64,000 nt of DNA from the NCBI RefSeq assembly GCF_014201615.1, contig NZ_JACHEU010000001.1:1073631-1137630 (forward strand), in the 5' to 3' direction. Under the pieces are notes generated by a model. It was not told the DNA's origin. It searched no databases and saw only the letters and a list, made by a program, of their open reading frames with translations. Positions 53,937 through 60,907 of the stretch are shown one piece after another. Positions within the stretch are counted from its first letter, which is position 1. Each line of letters opens with the position of its first letter. This stretch comes from Aquamicrobium lusatiense. Lineage in GTDB: Bacteria; Pseudomonadota; Alphaproteobacteria; Rhizobiales; Rhizobiaceae. Made by a program: the position numbers and the translations under genes.

Positions 53937-54788
53937 ATGTCTGAACCTGCCACTGCCGATACTGTTTCCCGTCAACCGGATCCGGCGCCGCCGATCCTGT
54001 CGGTCAACAATATCGAGGTCATCTACGATCACGTCATTCTCGTGCTGAAAGGCGTGTCGCTGACCGTGCCGAAAGGCGGAATCGTCGCCATTCTGGGCGC
54101 CAACGGCGCCGGCAAGACGACGACGCTCAAGGCCATATCCAACCTGCTCCATTCCGAGCGCGGGGAGGTGACGAAGGGCTCGATCGAATTCGACGGCGAG
54201 CGCATCGACAAGCTCAGCCCCAACGAGCTGGTGCGGCGCGGCTGCATTCAAGTGATGGAGGGTCGCCACTGCTTCGGCCATCTCAGCATCGAGGAAAACC
54301 TGCTGACCGGAGCTTTCACCCGCCGCGACGGCCGGGCCGCAGTGCGCGACGATCTGGAGATGATCTACAACTATTTCCCGCGCCTGAAGCAGCGGCGCAA
54401 TTCGATGGCCGGCTACACCTCCGGCGGCGAGCAGCAGATGTGCGCCATCGGCCGCGCCATGATGAGCCGGCCAAAGATGATCCTGCTCGACGAGCCGTCC
54501 ATGGGTCTTGCCCCGCAGGTGGTCGACGAAATCTTCGAGATCGTGAAGGACCTCAACACAAAGCAGGGCGTGTCGTTTCTCGTGGCCGAGCAGAACACCA
54601 ACATGGCGCTGAAATACGCCACCTATGGCTACATCCTGGAAACCGGACGCATCGTCATGGACGGTGTTGCCGATGCGTTGCGCGACAATGAAGACGTCAA
54701 GGAATTCTATCTCGGCATTGGCGGCGAGGGACGCAAGTCGTTCCGCGACGTCAAGAGCTACAAGCGCCGCAAGCGCTGGCTGAGCTGA
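53937..54788 (+). CDS. Liv-type ABC transporter ATP-binding protein (LivF-like)
   Basis: 283-residue second ATPase of the importer. Walker A is GANGAGKTTT, the signature region TSGGEQQMCAIGRAMM and Walker B MILLDEPSMGLAPQ; EQNTNMALKYATYGYILETGRIV gives the H-loop region, where the usual His is not obvious (EQN), as in LivF. The C-terminal 30 residues (GEGRKSFRDVKSYKRRKRW) are a basic extension. The gene follows the binding protein hairpin and precedes the PaaK-like ligase by 66 bases. Confidence 0.92.
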   Translation: MSEPATADTVSRQPDPAPPILSVNNIEVIYDHVILVLKGVSLTVPKGGIVAILGANGAGKTTTLKAISNLLHSERGEVTKGSIEFDGERIDKLSPNELVRRGCIQVMEGRHCFGHLSIEENLLTGAFTRRDGRAAVRDDLEMIYNYFPRLKQRRNSMAGYTSGGEQQMCAIGRAMMSRPKMILLDEPSMGLAPQVVDEIFEIVKDLNTKQGVSFLVAEQNTNMALKYATYGYILETGRIVMDGVADALRDNEDVKEFYLGIGGEGRKSFRDVKSYKRRKRWLS

Positions 54789-54854
54789 GCAGCCGATACC
54801 AGTCGCACAGGGCCCGATCCCGCGGGCCCTGTCAGAGAAGCTGTCAGAAAGGCG

Positions 54855-56096
54855 ATGTCCCCCATGCCTGCATATTTCGATGCCGAGGAAACCTGGGCTC
54901 CGGAAGTTCGTGAAAAAGCCCTGTTCGGGGCGCTGCGCACTCTGCTTGCCGGCGTGGTCGAGACAACGCCCGCCCTGCGCCAGCAACTGGATGGCATATC
55001 CATCGACGCGATGGCAGACAGGCAGGCGCTGCAGAGCGTGCCGGTGATCCGCAAGGGCGATCTGGTGGCCCTGCAGGCCAAGGCTCCGCCCTTTGCCGGG
55101 CTCACGTCCGTTTCCGCCGGCAGGTTGAAGCGGCTGCTGGTCTCGCCGGGCCCGATCTTCGATCCCGAAGGTCATGGCAAGGACTGGTGGGGCTCGGCGC
55201 GCGCGCTGTTCGCCGCCGGCATCCGCAGTGAAGACATCGTCCACAACGCGTTCAGCTATCACCTCACGCCGGGTGGCTACATCATGGAATCGGGTGCCCA
55301 TGCGCTGGGCTGCGCGGTCATTCCCGCCGGTGTCGGCAACACCGAGCAGCAGATCGAGGCGATTGCCGCCTTGCGGCCGTCCGGCTATGTCGGCACGCCC
55401 GACTTCCTCAAGATCCTGCTCGACAGGATCGCCGAAGCCGGCATCGAAAATCCGATAAAGCGCGCTCTGGTTTCGGGGGCAGCCTTTCCGCCGTCTTTGC
55501 AACAGGAGGTGGCGGGGCGCGGCGTCGATGCCTATCAGGCCTATGCCAGCGCCGAGCTTGGCGTCATCGCTTATGAGACGTCCGCGCGCTCAGGGCTAGT
55601 CGTCAATGAAGGGCTGATCGTGGAGATCGTGCGCCCCGGCACCGACGAGGCGGTGGCCGAGGGCGAGGTGGGCGAGGTTGTGGTGACGCGGCTCAGCGCT
55701 GAATATCCGCTGTTGCGCTTCGGTACAGGGGACCTTTCCCGCATTGTGCCGGGCGTGAGCCCGTGCGGCCGCACCAACCAGCGCCTGGCCGGCTGGATGG
55801 GACGCGCCGACCAGCGCACCAAGGTCAAGGGCATGTTCGTCGACCCGGCCCAGATCGCCGCAATCGCGAAAAAATACCCTGAACTCGGGCGGCTGCGGCT
55901 GGTGGTGACGCGCGAGGCCGAGCAGGACCACATGGTGCTGAAGGCAGAAGCCGGGGAGGCGGCCACGGAATTGCCGGCAATTCTCGAACAGGCTTTGCAG
56001 GCATCGACCAAGATGAAGGGCAGGGTGGAAATCGTGCCTCCCGACAGTCTGCCGAATGACGGCAAGGTCATCGCCGACGAGCGCCCCGCCGGCTAA
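54855..56096 (+). CDS. PaaK-like (phenylacetate-CoA ligase family) AMP-binding ligase
   Basis: 413-residue ligase of the phenylacetate-CoA ligase branch. Features are an N-terminal PVIRKGDLVALQ, the phosphate-loop region VSPGPIFDPEG (in place of the usual SSGTTG), FSYHLTPGGYIMESGAHALG, GTPDFLKILLDR, AYASAELGVIAYE and LLRFGTGDLSRI. The C-terminal AMP-binding_C_2 domain starts GRADQRTKVKGMFVDPAQI. Lack of a canonical Ser/Thr/Gly P-loop is a family-branch trait and may change ATP use. Last gene of the ligase-transporter-ligase cluster; the acid substrate is unknown, possibly aromatic. Confidence 0.87.
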   Translation: MSPMPAYFDAEETWAPEVREKALFGALRTLLAGVVETTPALRQQLDGISIDAMADRQALQSVPVIRKGDLVALQAKAPPFAGLTSVSAGRLKRLLVSPGPIFDPEGHGKDWWGSARALFAAGIRSEDIVHNAFSYHLTPGGYIMESGAHALGCAVIPAGVGNTEQQIEAIAALRPSGYVGTPDFLKILLDRIAEAGIENPIKRALVSGAAFPPSLQQEVAGRGVDAYQAYASAELGVIAYETSARSGLVVNEGLIVEIVRPGTDEAVAEGEVGEVVVTRLSAEYPLLRFGTGDLSRIVPGVSPCGRTNQRLAGWMGRADQRTKVKGMFVDPAQIAAIAKKYPELGRLRLVVTREAEQDHMVLKAEAGEAATELPAILEQALQASTKMKGRVEIVPPDSLPNDGKVIADERPAG

Positions 56097-56376
56097 AACT
56101 TCCCGCTTCCGGGGTTGCGGCCGGAACGATAGGCGGTGTCGCACGCAGACGATATGTCAGGTGATCCGTTATCGGTTCAATCTTGAGCTGATTTGTCCAC
56201 TTGATTGCGGAGCGTTCCTGACCGATGTTCGGCCCGAAAAGCATCGGCTGCCGCCATGTTGCCTTCACGACATGGCGGGAACGTGGTGCATGGAAGACCG
56301 CAGGACGCAACCAATGACATCGCCCGTTGCAACCCAGGCCGACAAAGCGCATTTCCCTGCCGGAGATGAGCGTGAC

Positions 56377-56784
56377 ATGAGTTTGCCGGACGAGACACAG
56401 CGCAGCGAACCCCCATCGGTTTCGGCACCGATGCGCGGCCTGTTCCTCGCGCTTGGGCTTTTCTTCGTCGCGCTGGGCTTTGTGGGAGCGTTCCTTCCGG
56501 TGCTGCCGACCACGCCGTTCCTCATTCTGGCTGCGGCCTGTTTTGCGAAATCCTCGCGGCGGCTGGAGCTCTGGCTTCTCGATCATCCGCGCTTCGGACC
56601 CACGCTTCGCGAGTGGCGGGTGCGCCGCGCCATACCGCGCAAAGCCAAGTTCATGTCGCTCGCCGGCAGCAGCTTGGGTTTCCTTCTGTTCTGGCTGGGG
56701 AGCAATCCCGGCCCGCTTCTCATGATAGCGGTGGCATCGCTGATGCTGTTCGGTGTTGCCTATGTGTTTTCACGGCCATCCTGA
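56377..56784 (+). CDS. YbaN/DUF454 membrane protein
   Basis: 135-residue inner-membrane protein of the DUF454 (YbaN) family. The hallmark FVGAFLPVLPTTPFLILAAACFAKSSRRLE is followed by WLLDHPRFGPTLREWRVRRAIPRKAK and two C-terminal helices. Function unknown. The ATG at 56377 gives a family-length protein; ATG 56314 in the same frame, preceded by AGGA, is a real alternative adding 21 residues. The 280 bases upstream to the PaaK-like gene show nothing else. Confidence 0.83.
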   Translation: MSLPDETQRSEPPSVSAPMRGLFLALGLFFVALGFVGAFLPVLPTTPFLILAAACFAKSSRRLELWLLDHPRFGPTLREWRVRRAIPRKAKFMSLAGSSLGFLLFWLGSNPGPLLMIAVASLMLFGVAYVFSRPS

Positions 56785-57083
56785 AGCCGCTTTGACAAGC
56801 CGATTTTCTCCGGCGCCATCTTCAGGACCATATCTGCTTTGACGGCGCGCCAGACCTTTTCATCTTGACGTGCAGGACAATGCTGCAGCCTGCCCGTTGC
56901 CTGCGGTAACCTCCGGCAGGGCGTCTCGTTCCGCAACAATGCGACGCATCCTGACTTCCGTATTCCCTTGCGGAAGGTGATCGGACCCGCGCCAAACAAC
57001 CGTGCGCCAGCACGATTTTCACGTGGCGGAACGAGAAATTCCACAGGTGCGGCAATTTATTATATAAAAAGCATAGACAAACA
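56785..57083. other. Spacer without a supported gene
   Basis: About 300 bases between the DUF454 gene and the candidate small RNA promoter. Frames here have no good SD and chance-like translations. The last 60 bases become AT-rich (TTTATTATATAAAAAGCATAG at 57057 onward), which may be an UP-type element for the downstream promoter. Confidence 0.5.
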
Positions 57084-57112
57084 CTTGAACCGGGAACCGG
57101 GTAGTCCTATCT
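57084..57112 (+). promoter_or_regulatory. Sigma-70 promoter of the candidate small RNA
   Basis: CTTGAA (57084-57089) and CTATCT (57107-57112) are separated by exactly 17 bases. From memory, rhizobial housekeeping promoters follow CTTGAC-N17-CTATAT, so the match is good. Transcription would start near 57119-57120, directly before the first stem of the candidate small RNA. An AT-rich tract precedes the -35 box. Confidence 0.65.
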
Positions 57113-57119
57113 GGGCGGT

Positions 57120-57216
57120 GTGTCGGGTGTTCTCCTCCCATTGCGCCCGGCACGTTCCCCTCTGGAAGGTTTTAACTTTCCATGCTTGGCCGGGCCTTTA
57201 GGTCCGGCCTTTTTTT
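57120..57216 (+). ncRNA. Candidate trans-acting small RNA with exposed CUCCUCCC loop
   Basis: A 97-base transcript is predicted between a consensus-like promoter and a strong terminator, with no reading frame. Stem 1 is GTGTCGGG/CCCGGCAC (57120-57153), with a loop containing CTCCTCCC, which is complementary to Shine-Dalgarno sequences. Stem 2 is TGGAAG/CTTTCCA (57163-57182). Stem 3 is the terminator (57188-57216). The three-stem plan with an anti-SD loop is that of alphaproteobacterial AbcR/NfeR-like (alpha-r15/alpha-r14) RNAs, which repress transporter mRNAs through Hfq. Family membership is inferred from architecture, not from a search. Confidence 0.68.
57188..57216 (+). terminator. Intrinsic terminator of the candidate small RNA
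   Basis: GGCCGGGCC (57188-57196) pairs with GGTCCGGCC (57201-57209) over 9 bp including one G-U pair, with a TTTA loop, followed by seven T. This is a textbook Rho-independent terminator that also serves as the Hfq-binding 3' end of small RNAs. Confidence 0.88.
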
Positions 57217-57230
57217 ATGCGTTCTCCAAA

Positions 57231-57259
57231 AAAACAAAAACGGCGCCGAAGCGCCGTTT
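57231..57259 (-). terminator. Intrinsic terminator of the four-cysteine protein gene
   Basis: On the minus strand the sequence reads AAACGGCGC-TTCG-GCGCCGTTTTTG, a 6-8 bp stem (57239-57258) with a stable UUCG tetraloop and a T-rich tail. It lies 29 bases past the stop of the 57288-57485 gene and faces the small RNA terminator, so the two transcripts end tail to tail. Confidence 0.88.
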
Positions 57260-57287
57260 GAGTGGAAAGCTTATGAAGCCGCCGAAA

Positions 57288-57485
57288 TCAGTTGCGGGTC
57301 TCGGTGGAGAAATGGCCGCACCAGTCGCTGGCCGTAACCACCGGCCACAGGCCGCGTGCGTTCGGCTCGGGCTGCGTCACCGGCGGGTTGAAGCGGCACA
57401 GGCCGGCATTCTCGGCGACCTTGGTGCTGTTGGCGATGTGATCTTCGTAATAAGCGCAGCTATTGCACGAAACGGACTGGGCCAT
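57288..57485 (-). CDS. Small four-cysteine protein under Irr-box control, unknown function
   Basis: 65-residue soluble protein with Cys at 7, 10, 30 and 56: a CxxC near the N-terminus (SVSCNSCAYYED), then GLCRFNPPV and DWCGHFSTE. The spacing suits a bound metal (zinc or an Fe-S cluster), though it could be redox. I know of no described function; similar short proteins occur in rhizobia from memory. The ATG at 57485 has AGGAGATA 7 bases upstream. A perfect TTTAGAA-N3-TTCTAAA palindrome overlaps its likely -10 box, so iron-dependent control by Irr is predicted. It ends at a UUCG terminator and is monocistronic. Confidence 0.85.
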   Translation of the reverse strand: MAQSVSCNSCAYYEDHIANSTKVAENAGLCRFNPPVTQPEPNARGLWPVVTASDWCGHFSTETRN

Positions 57486-57544
57486 GGGTTATCTCCTTCT
57501 TTCAGTATTTCAGTCGGATTTAAAGTTGAGCTTTGGTATCCGAA

Positions 57545-57561
57545 TTTAGAATTATTCTAAA
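57545..57561. promoter_or_regulatory. Iron control element (Irr box)
   Basis: TTTAGAATTATTCTAAA is a perfect 8-1-8 palindrome and fits the rhizobial ICE consensus TTTAGAA-N3-TTCTAAA bound by Irr. It lies 60 bases upstream of the ATG at 57485. On the minus strand CTTGCG (57584-57579), a 17-base spacer and TTTAGA (57561-57556) form a plausible promoter whose -10 is inside the box. Binding there should repress, so expression is expected when iron is sufficient. Confidence 0.82.
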
Positions 57562-57707
57562 CTAGAAATCGGGATAAGCGCAAGCGTCGTTTTCAGGGGT
57601 GCGACAAGAAAGACGCTCCCATGCACGAAAGGTGCCGTCTCGCCGCCGGACACTTTTCGTGCCCGGCGACTGAAGCAAGCATGATGGTGAGAATTGCCTG
57701 AGGCCGC

Positions 57708-58151
57708 TCAGGGAGCCTTGCCGGTTCCCTTGCGCACCTTCTTTGAAGGGCGCACATAGATTTCCAGCCTGTGACTGACTATGTCGAAACCGTGCTGCCG
57801 GGCGATCTCATCCTGCAGCCTTTCGATCTCATCGGAGCGGAACTCGATCACGTCGCCGGTCTCGACGTTGATCAGGTGGTCGTGATGGTCCTGATCGGCT
57901 GTTTCGAAGCGCGCCCGGCCGTCACCGAAAGTATGTTTCTCCAGAACGCCCTTTTCTTCCAGCAGGGACAGCGTGCGATAGACAGTGGCGATCGCGACGC
58001 CGGGACTGATCTCGCTGACGCGACGATGCAGTTCCACTGCATCCGGATGGTCCGTCGATTCGGCCAGAACCTGCATGATGACCTTGCGCGGCCCCGTGAG
58101 TCGAAGACCATGCTCCTTGCAAAGGTCGGCGATGTCCTTGCTGAATCTCAT
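57708..58151 (-). CDS. Fur-family metalloregulator (Fur/Mur type)
   Basis: 147-residue Fur protein. The winged helix (about residues 8-85) has LCKEHGLRLTGPRKVIMQVL and GVAIATVYRTLSLLEEKGVLE. The metal site motif is ETADQDHHDHLINVETGDVIEF at about 83-104, then EIARQHGFDIVSHRLEIYV. The Cys that follows HHDHLI in enteric Fur is absent, and so are the C-terminal Cys pairs, so no structural zinc Cys4 site is expected. It lacks the haem motif of Irr. In rhizobia such proteins often act as Mur (Mn-responsive) regulators. The ATG at 58151 fits the family; a longer frame does not. Confidence 0.9.
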   Translation of the reverse strand: MRFSKDIADLCKEHGLRLTGPRKVIMQVLAESTDHPDAVELHRRVSEISPGVAIATVYRTLSLLEEKGVLEKHTFGDGRARFETADQDHHDHLINVETGDVIEFRSDEIERLQDEIARQHGFDIVSHRLEIYVRPSKKVRKGTGKAP

Positions 58152-58263
58152 ATCTGCTCTTTGCGATGCATCCGGACCGTAAAAGGCTTCTGCGGCACTC
58201 AGGATAGACCTACCCCGTATAGGACGACCTTTCCAGTGACGGCAAGGCGCACCGGCACTGCGC

Positions 58264-58293
58264 AAAAAGAAAGGGCCCCGAAAACGGGGCCCT
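58264..58293 (-). terminator. Intrinsic terminator after yidC
   Basis: GGGCCCCG (58273-58280) and CGGGGCCC (58285-58292) form an 8-bp all-GC stem with an AAAA loop. On the minus strand it is followed by a T-rich run (TTTCTTTTT). It lies 23 bases past the yidC stop at 58316, ending the rpmH-rnpA-yidC transcript. Confidence 0.9.
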
Positions 58294-58315
58294 GATCTCA
58301 TCTTGCCAGACCGGT

Positions 58316-60136
58316 CTACTCCGCTGGTTTCGGCTTCTTGCGGAACAGGGCTGCCAGATTGTCCCACAATTCGATCTTTACGCCCTGACGCTTCATGATC
58401 AGCGCCTGCTGGAGGATCGAGAGCAGGTTGTTCCATGCCCAGTAGATGACCAGGCCGGCGGGGAAACCTGCCATCATGAAGGTGAAGATGACGGGCATCC
58501 AGTTGAAGATCATGGCCTGCGTCGGGTCCGGCGGCGCCGGGTTCATGCGCATCTGCAGGAACATGGTCACGCCCATCAGCAGTGGCCAGATGCCGATATG
58601 CAGCATGGCGGGAACCGTATAGGGCAACAGGCCGAACAGGTTGAACAGCGAGGTCGGATCGGGTGCCGCCAGATCGTGAATCCAGCCGAAGAACGGCGCG
58701 TGGCGCATTTCGATGGTGATGTAGAGCACCTTGTAGAGCGCGAAGAACACCGGGATCTGGATCAGCACCGGCCAGCAGCCGGCGATCGGATTGATCTTCT
58801 CCGTCTTGTAGAGCTCCATCATCGCCTGCTGCTGCTTCATCCGGTCATCCGCGTATTTTTCGCGGATCTCCGTCATCTTGGGCTGCACCTTCTTCATATT
58901 GGCCATCGAGGCGTAGGACTTGTTGGCCAACGGGAAGAAGATGAGCTTGACGACGACGGTGGTGGCGAGGATCGCCAGACCGAAATTGCCGAGCATCTTA
59001 TAGAGCGTGTCGATCAGCCAGAACATCGGCTTGGTGATGAAGTGGAACCAGCCCCAGTCGATGAGCAGGTCGAAGCGGCGGATGCTGCGCTCTTCCTCAT
59101 AGGCGTTGATGGTCCCGACTTCCTTGGCGCCTGCGAAGACCAGTGATTCGACCGTGGCGGACTGACCGGCGGCAACCGGAATCGCATCGCTGAGGAAGTC
59201 CGCCTGATAGCGCGGGCGGCCATCCTCGAAATAGGCGAAGCGCGGCTGGAAGGGCTGCTTTGCCGTGGGAACGAGCGTAACCGCCCAGTACTTGTCGGTG
59301 ATGCCAAGCCAGCCGTCGCTGGACTTGCCGGGCGTGTACTGCTTGTCGTCCTCGACGGCGGAATATTTGTGCTCCTGCAGCCCCTCGGTGCCGGTCACGC
59401 CGATCAGGCCTTCATGCAGAACGTAGATCGAGGCGGTGGTCGGCTTGTCGAAGCGGGTCACGCGTCCGTAGCTGAACAGGGTGATGTCGCTGGCGCCACT
59501 GTTTTCCACGGTGTCCGACACCGTGAACATGTAGTGGGCGTCGATCGAATAGGTGCGCTTGAAGACAAGGCCCTTTTCGTTCGTGAACGTGAGGGTGACG
59601 GGCGTGGCCGGTGTCAGCGAGGCACCTTCCGGTGCCGTCCACACGGTCTGCGGTCCCGGCACAGAGCCGGTTGCCTCATTGCCGACGAAGCCAAGCTCGG
59701 CATAGTAGCCATTGGGCAGCGCAGCGGGATTGAGCAGCTCGATCTCGGGCGAATTCCTGTCGACCGTCTCGCGGTAATCCTTGAGCTTGAGATCGTCGAG
59801 GCGTCCGCCGGTCAGATTGATCGAGCCTTCCACGCTGGGGGTCTCGATCCTGACGCGCGGGGTGCCGGCCAGCGCCTGCTCGCGTCCGGCGGGTGCCGTC
59901 AGCCCGTCGGTGCCGCCGGCGCCGGGAATGGCGCCTTGTCCGGGGGAAGCCTGACCAGAGGTCTGGCCGGGCGTGGGCACGTCGGCGCTCTGTTGGGCCT
60001 GCTCCTGCCGGGCCTGCTCGATCTGAGCCGCCTCGCGCTGCTGCTCGATGCGCGGGTTCATATAGAAGACCTGCCAGAGCACCAGAATCAGCACTGACAG
60101 CGCAATGGTGATGAAGAAATTGCGATTGTGTTCCAT
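58316..60136 (-). CDS. yidC: Membrane protein insertase YidC
   Basis: 606-residue Oxa1/YidC insertase of the Gram-negative type. The N-terminal helix (FFITIALSVLILVLWQVFY) is followed by a linker rich in Gln/Ala/Pro/Gly and the large periplasmic P1 domain (about residues 80-340). The insertase core with five helices begins DWGWFHFITKPMFWLI; the hydrophilic-groove region includes KLIFFPLANKSYASMANMKKVQPKM and NPIAGCWPVLIQIPVFFALY. The start at 60136 (MEHNRNFF) is spaced better from AGGG than the ATG at 60139. It lies 8 bases after rnpA. The engB gene that usually follows is missing here. Confidence 0.96.
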   Translation of the reverse strand: MEHNRNFFITIALSVLILVLWQVFYMNPRIEQQREAAQIEQARQEQAQQSADVPTPGQTSGQASPGQGAIPGAGGTDGLTAPAGREQALAGTPRVRIETPSVEGSINLTGGRLDDLKLKDYRETVDRNSPEIELLNPAALPNGYYAELGFVGNEATGSVPGPQTVWTAPEGASLTPATPVTLTFTNEKGLVFKRTYSIDAHYMFTVSDTVENSGASDITLFSYGRVTRFDKPTTASIYVLHEGLIGVTGTEGLQEHKYSAVEDDKQYTPGKSSDGWLGITDKYWAVTLVPTAKQPFQPRFAYFEDGRPRYQADFLSDAIPVAAGQSATVESLVFAGAKEVGTINAYEEERSIRRFDLLIDWGWFHFITKPMFWLIDTLYKMLGNFGLAILATTVVVKLIFFPLANKSYASMANMKKVQPKMTEIREKYADDRMKQQQAMMELYKTEKINPIAGCWPVLIQIPVFFALYKVLYITIEMRHAPFFGWIHDLAAPDPTSLFNLFGLLPYTVPAMLHIGIWPLLMGVTMFLQMRMNPAPPDPTQAMIFNWMPVIFTFMMAGFPAGLVIYWAWNNLLSILQQALIMKRQGVKIELWDNLAALFRKKPKPAE

Positions 60137-60144
60137 CATGAACC

Positions 60145-60498
60145 CTATCGTGATCCGCGGATCCGCCGGGAAAGTTCGGCCTTGAGTTGGTCGAATGGCG
60201 CGCCGAGCGCATCCAGGCGGCCGACGATCACATAATCATTGCCGCACGTCATGTCATGTGCGGCATGGGTGCGCACGGCTTCTTTCAGCCGCCGTCTGAC
60301 GCGATTGCGTATGACGGCATTGCCGACTTTCTTGGTGACGGTGTAACCGACGCGCGGCGCAGCAGTATCGCCCCGATCGAGAACCTCAACGAGAAAAAAC
60401 CGTCCACGGCGCTTTTCACCACGCCGCACGGCCAGAAATTCCGCACGCTTGAGAAGCCGCCCGGGCTGCGGTCCCGAAGGCTTACAGTCGCCGGGCAA
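60145..60498 (-). CDS. rnpA: Ribonuclease P protein component
   Basis: 117-residue protein subunit of RNase P, which with M1 RNA trims tRNA 5' leaders. Family features are [20 protein letters not shown], the Arg-rich motif [20 protein letters not shown] (RNR box) and DYVIVGR. The start is TTG 60498, 14 bases after the rpmH stop, with a GGAAG-type SD. It lies in the conserved rpmH-rnpA-yidC operon. There is no yidD gene between rnpA and yidC (8-base gap). Confidence 0.94.
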   Translation of the reverse strand: MPGDCKPSGPQPGRLLKRAEFLAVRRGEKRRGRFFLVEVLDRGDTAAPRVGYTVTKKVGNAVIRNRVRRRLKEAVRTHAAHDMTCGNDYVIVGRLDALGAPFDQLKAELSRRIRGSR

Positions 60499-60512
60499 CG
60501 AACTCGCTTCCG

Positions 60513-60647
60513 TCAGGCGCTCAGCCGCTTGCGACCACGATTGCGGCGGGCAGCAATGACGGCACGGCCACCATTGGTGGCCATGCGTGCACGGAAGCCG
60601 TGGCGGCGCTTGCGAACGAGCTTGGAGGGTTGGTAGGTACGCTTCAT
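60513..60647 (-). CDS. rpmH: 50S ribosomal protein L34
   Basis: 44-residue basic protein, translated from the minus strand as [20 protein letters not shown] then [20 protein letters not shown] and RLSA, which is the canonical L34 sequence. It binds 23S rRNA in the large subunit. It is the first gene of rpmH-rnpA-yidC. The leader upstream (60648 to about 60760) is structured; see the hairpin at 60712-60752. Confidence 0.98.
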   Translation of the reverse strand: MKRTYQPSKLVRKRRHGFRARMATNGGRAVIAARRNRGRKRLSA

Positions 60648-60711
60648 TTATTTAATACCGCGGTGTGCGGCCCTTCTTGATTCTGTCATGGTTAAGACAG
60701 GAGCTATGCCC

Positions 60712-60752
60712 GGCCTGCACGCACAACCAAGGTTGCGCCGGGAGTGCAGGCC
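60712..60752. promoter_or_regulatory. Nested inverted repeats in the rpmH leader / divergent region
   Basis: GGCCTGCAC (60712-60720) and GTGCAGGCC (60744-60752) form a perfect 9-bp stem that encloses CAACC-AA-GGTTG (60724-60735). On the minus strand this is 65-105 bases ahead of rpmH, so it could be a structured leader controlling ribosomal protein L34; a CTGTC/GACAG pair at 60684-60701 is nearer still. Function is inferred. Confidence 0.45.
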
Positions 60753-60907
60753 CGAGCGTGAGCGGCTTATATGGACTGGGGGCCATCGAGTCAATCAGCA
60801 GGGCTTTGCGGCGCATCACTCTTTCCCGCCATGCCGGAGCACAGACAAGGCCGCCGGGTTCGGCTATCATGAAAAGGTGGCCGCAGAGCCCCTGAATGTG
60901 GAGAAGG

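Noticed and set aside
57120..57560. Plus-strand frame of 146 codons covering the small RNA and four-cysteine gene
   Set aside because: It reads through two strong terminators and is antisense to the well-supported 57288-57485 gene.
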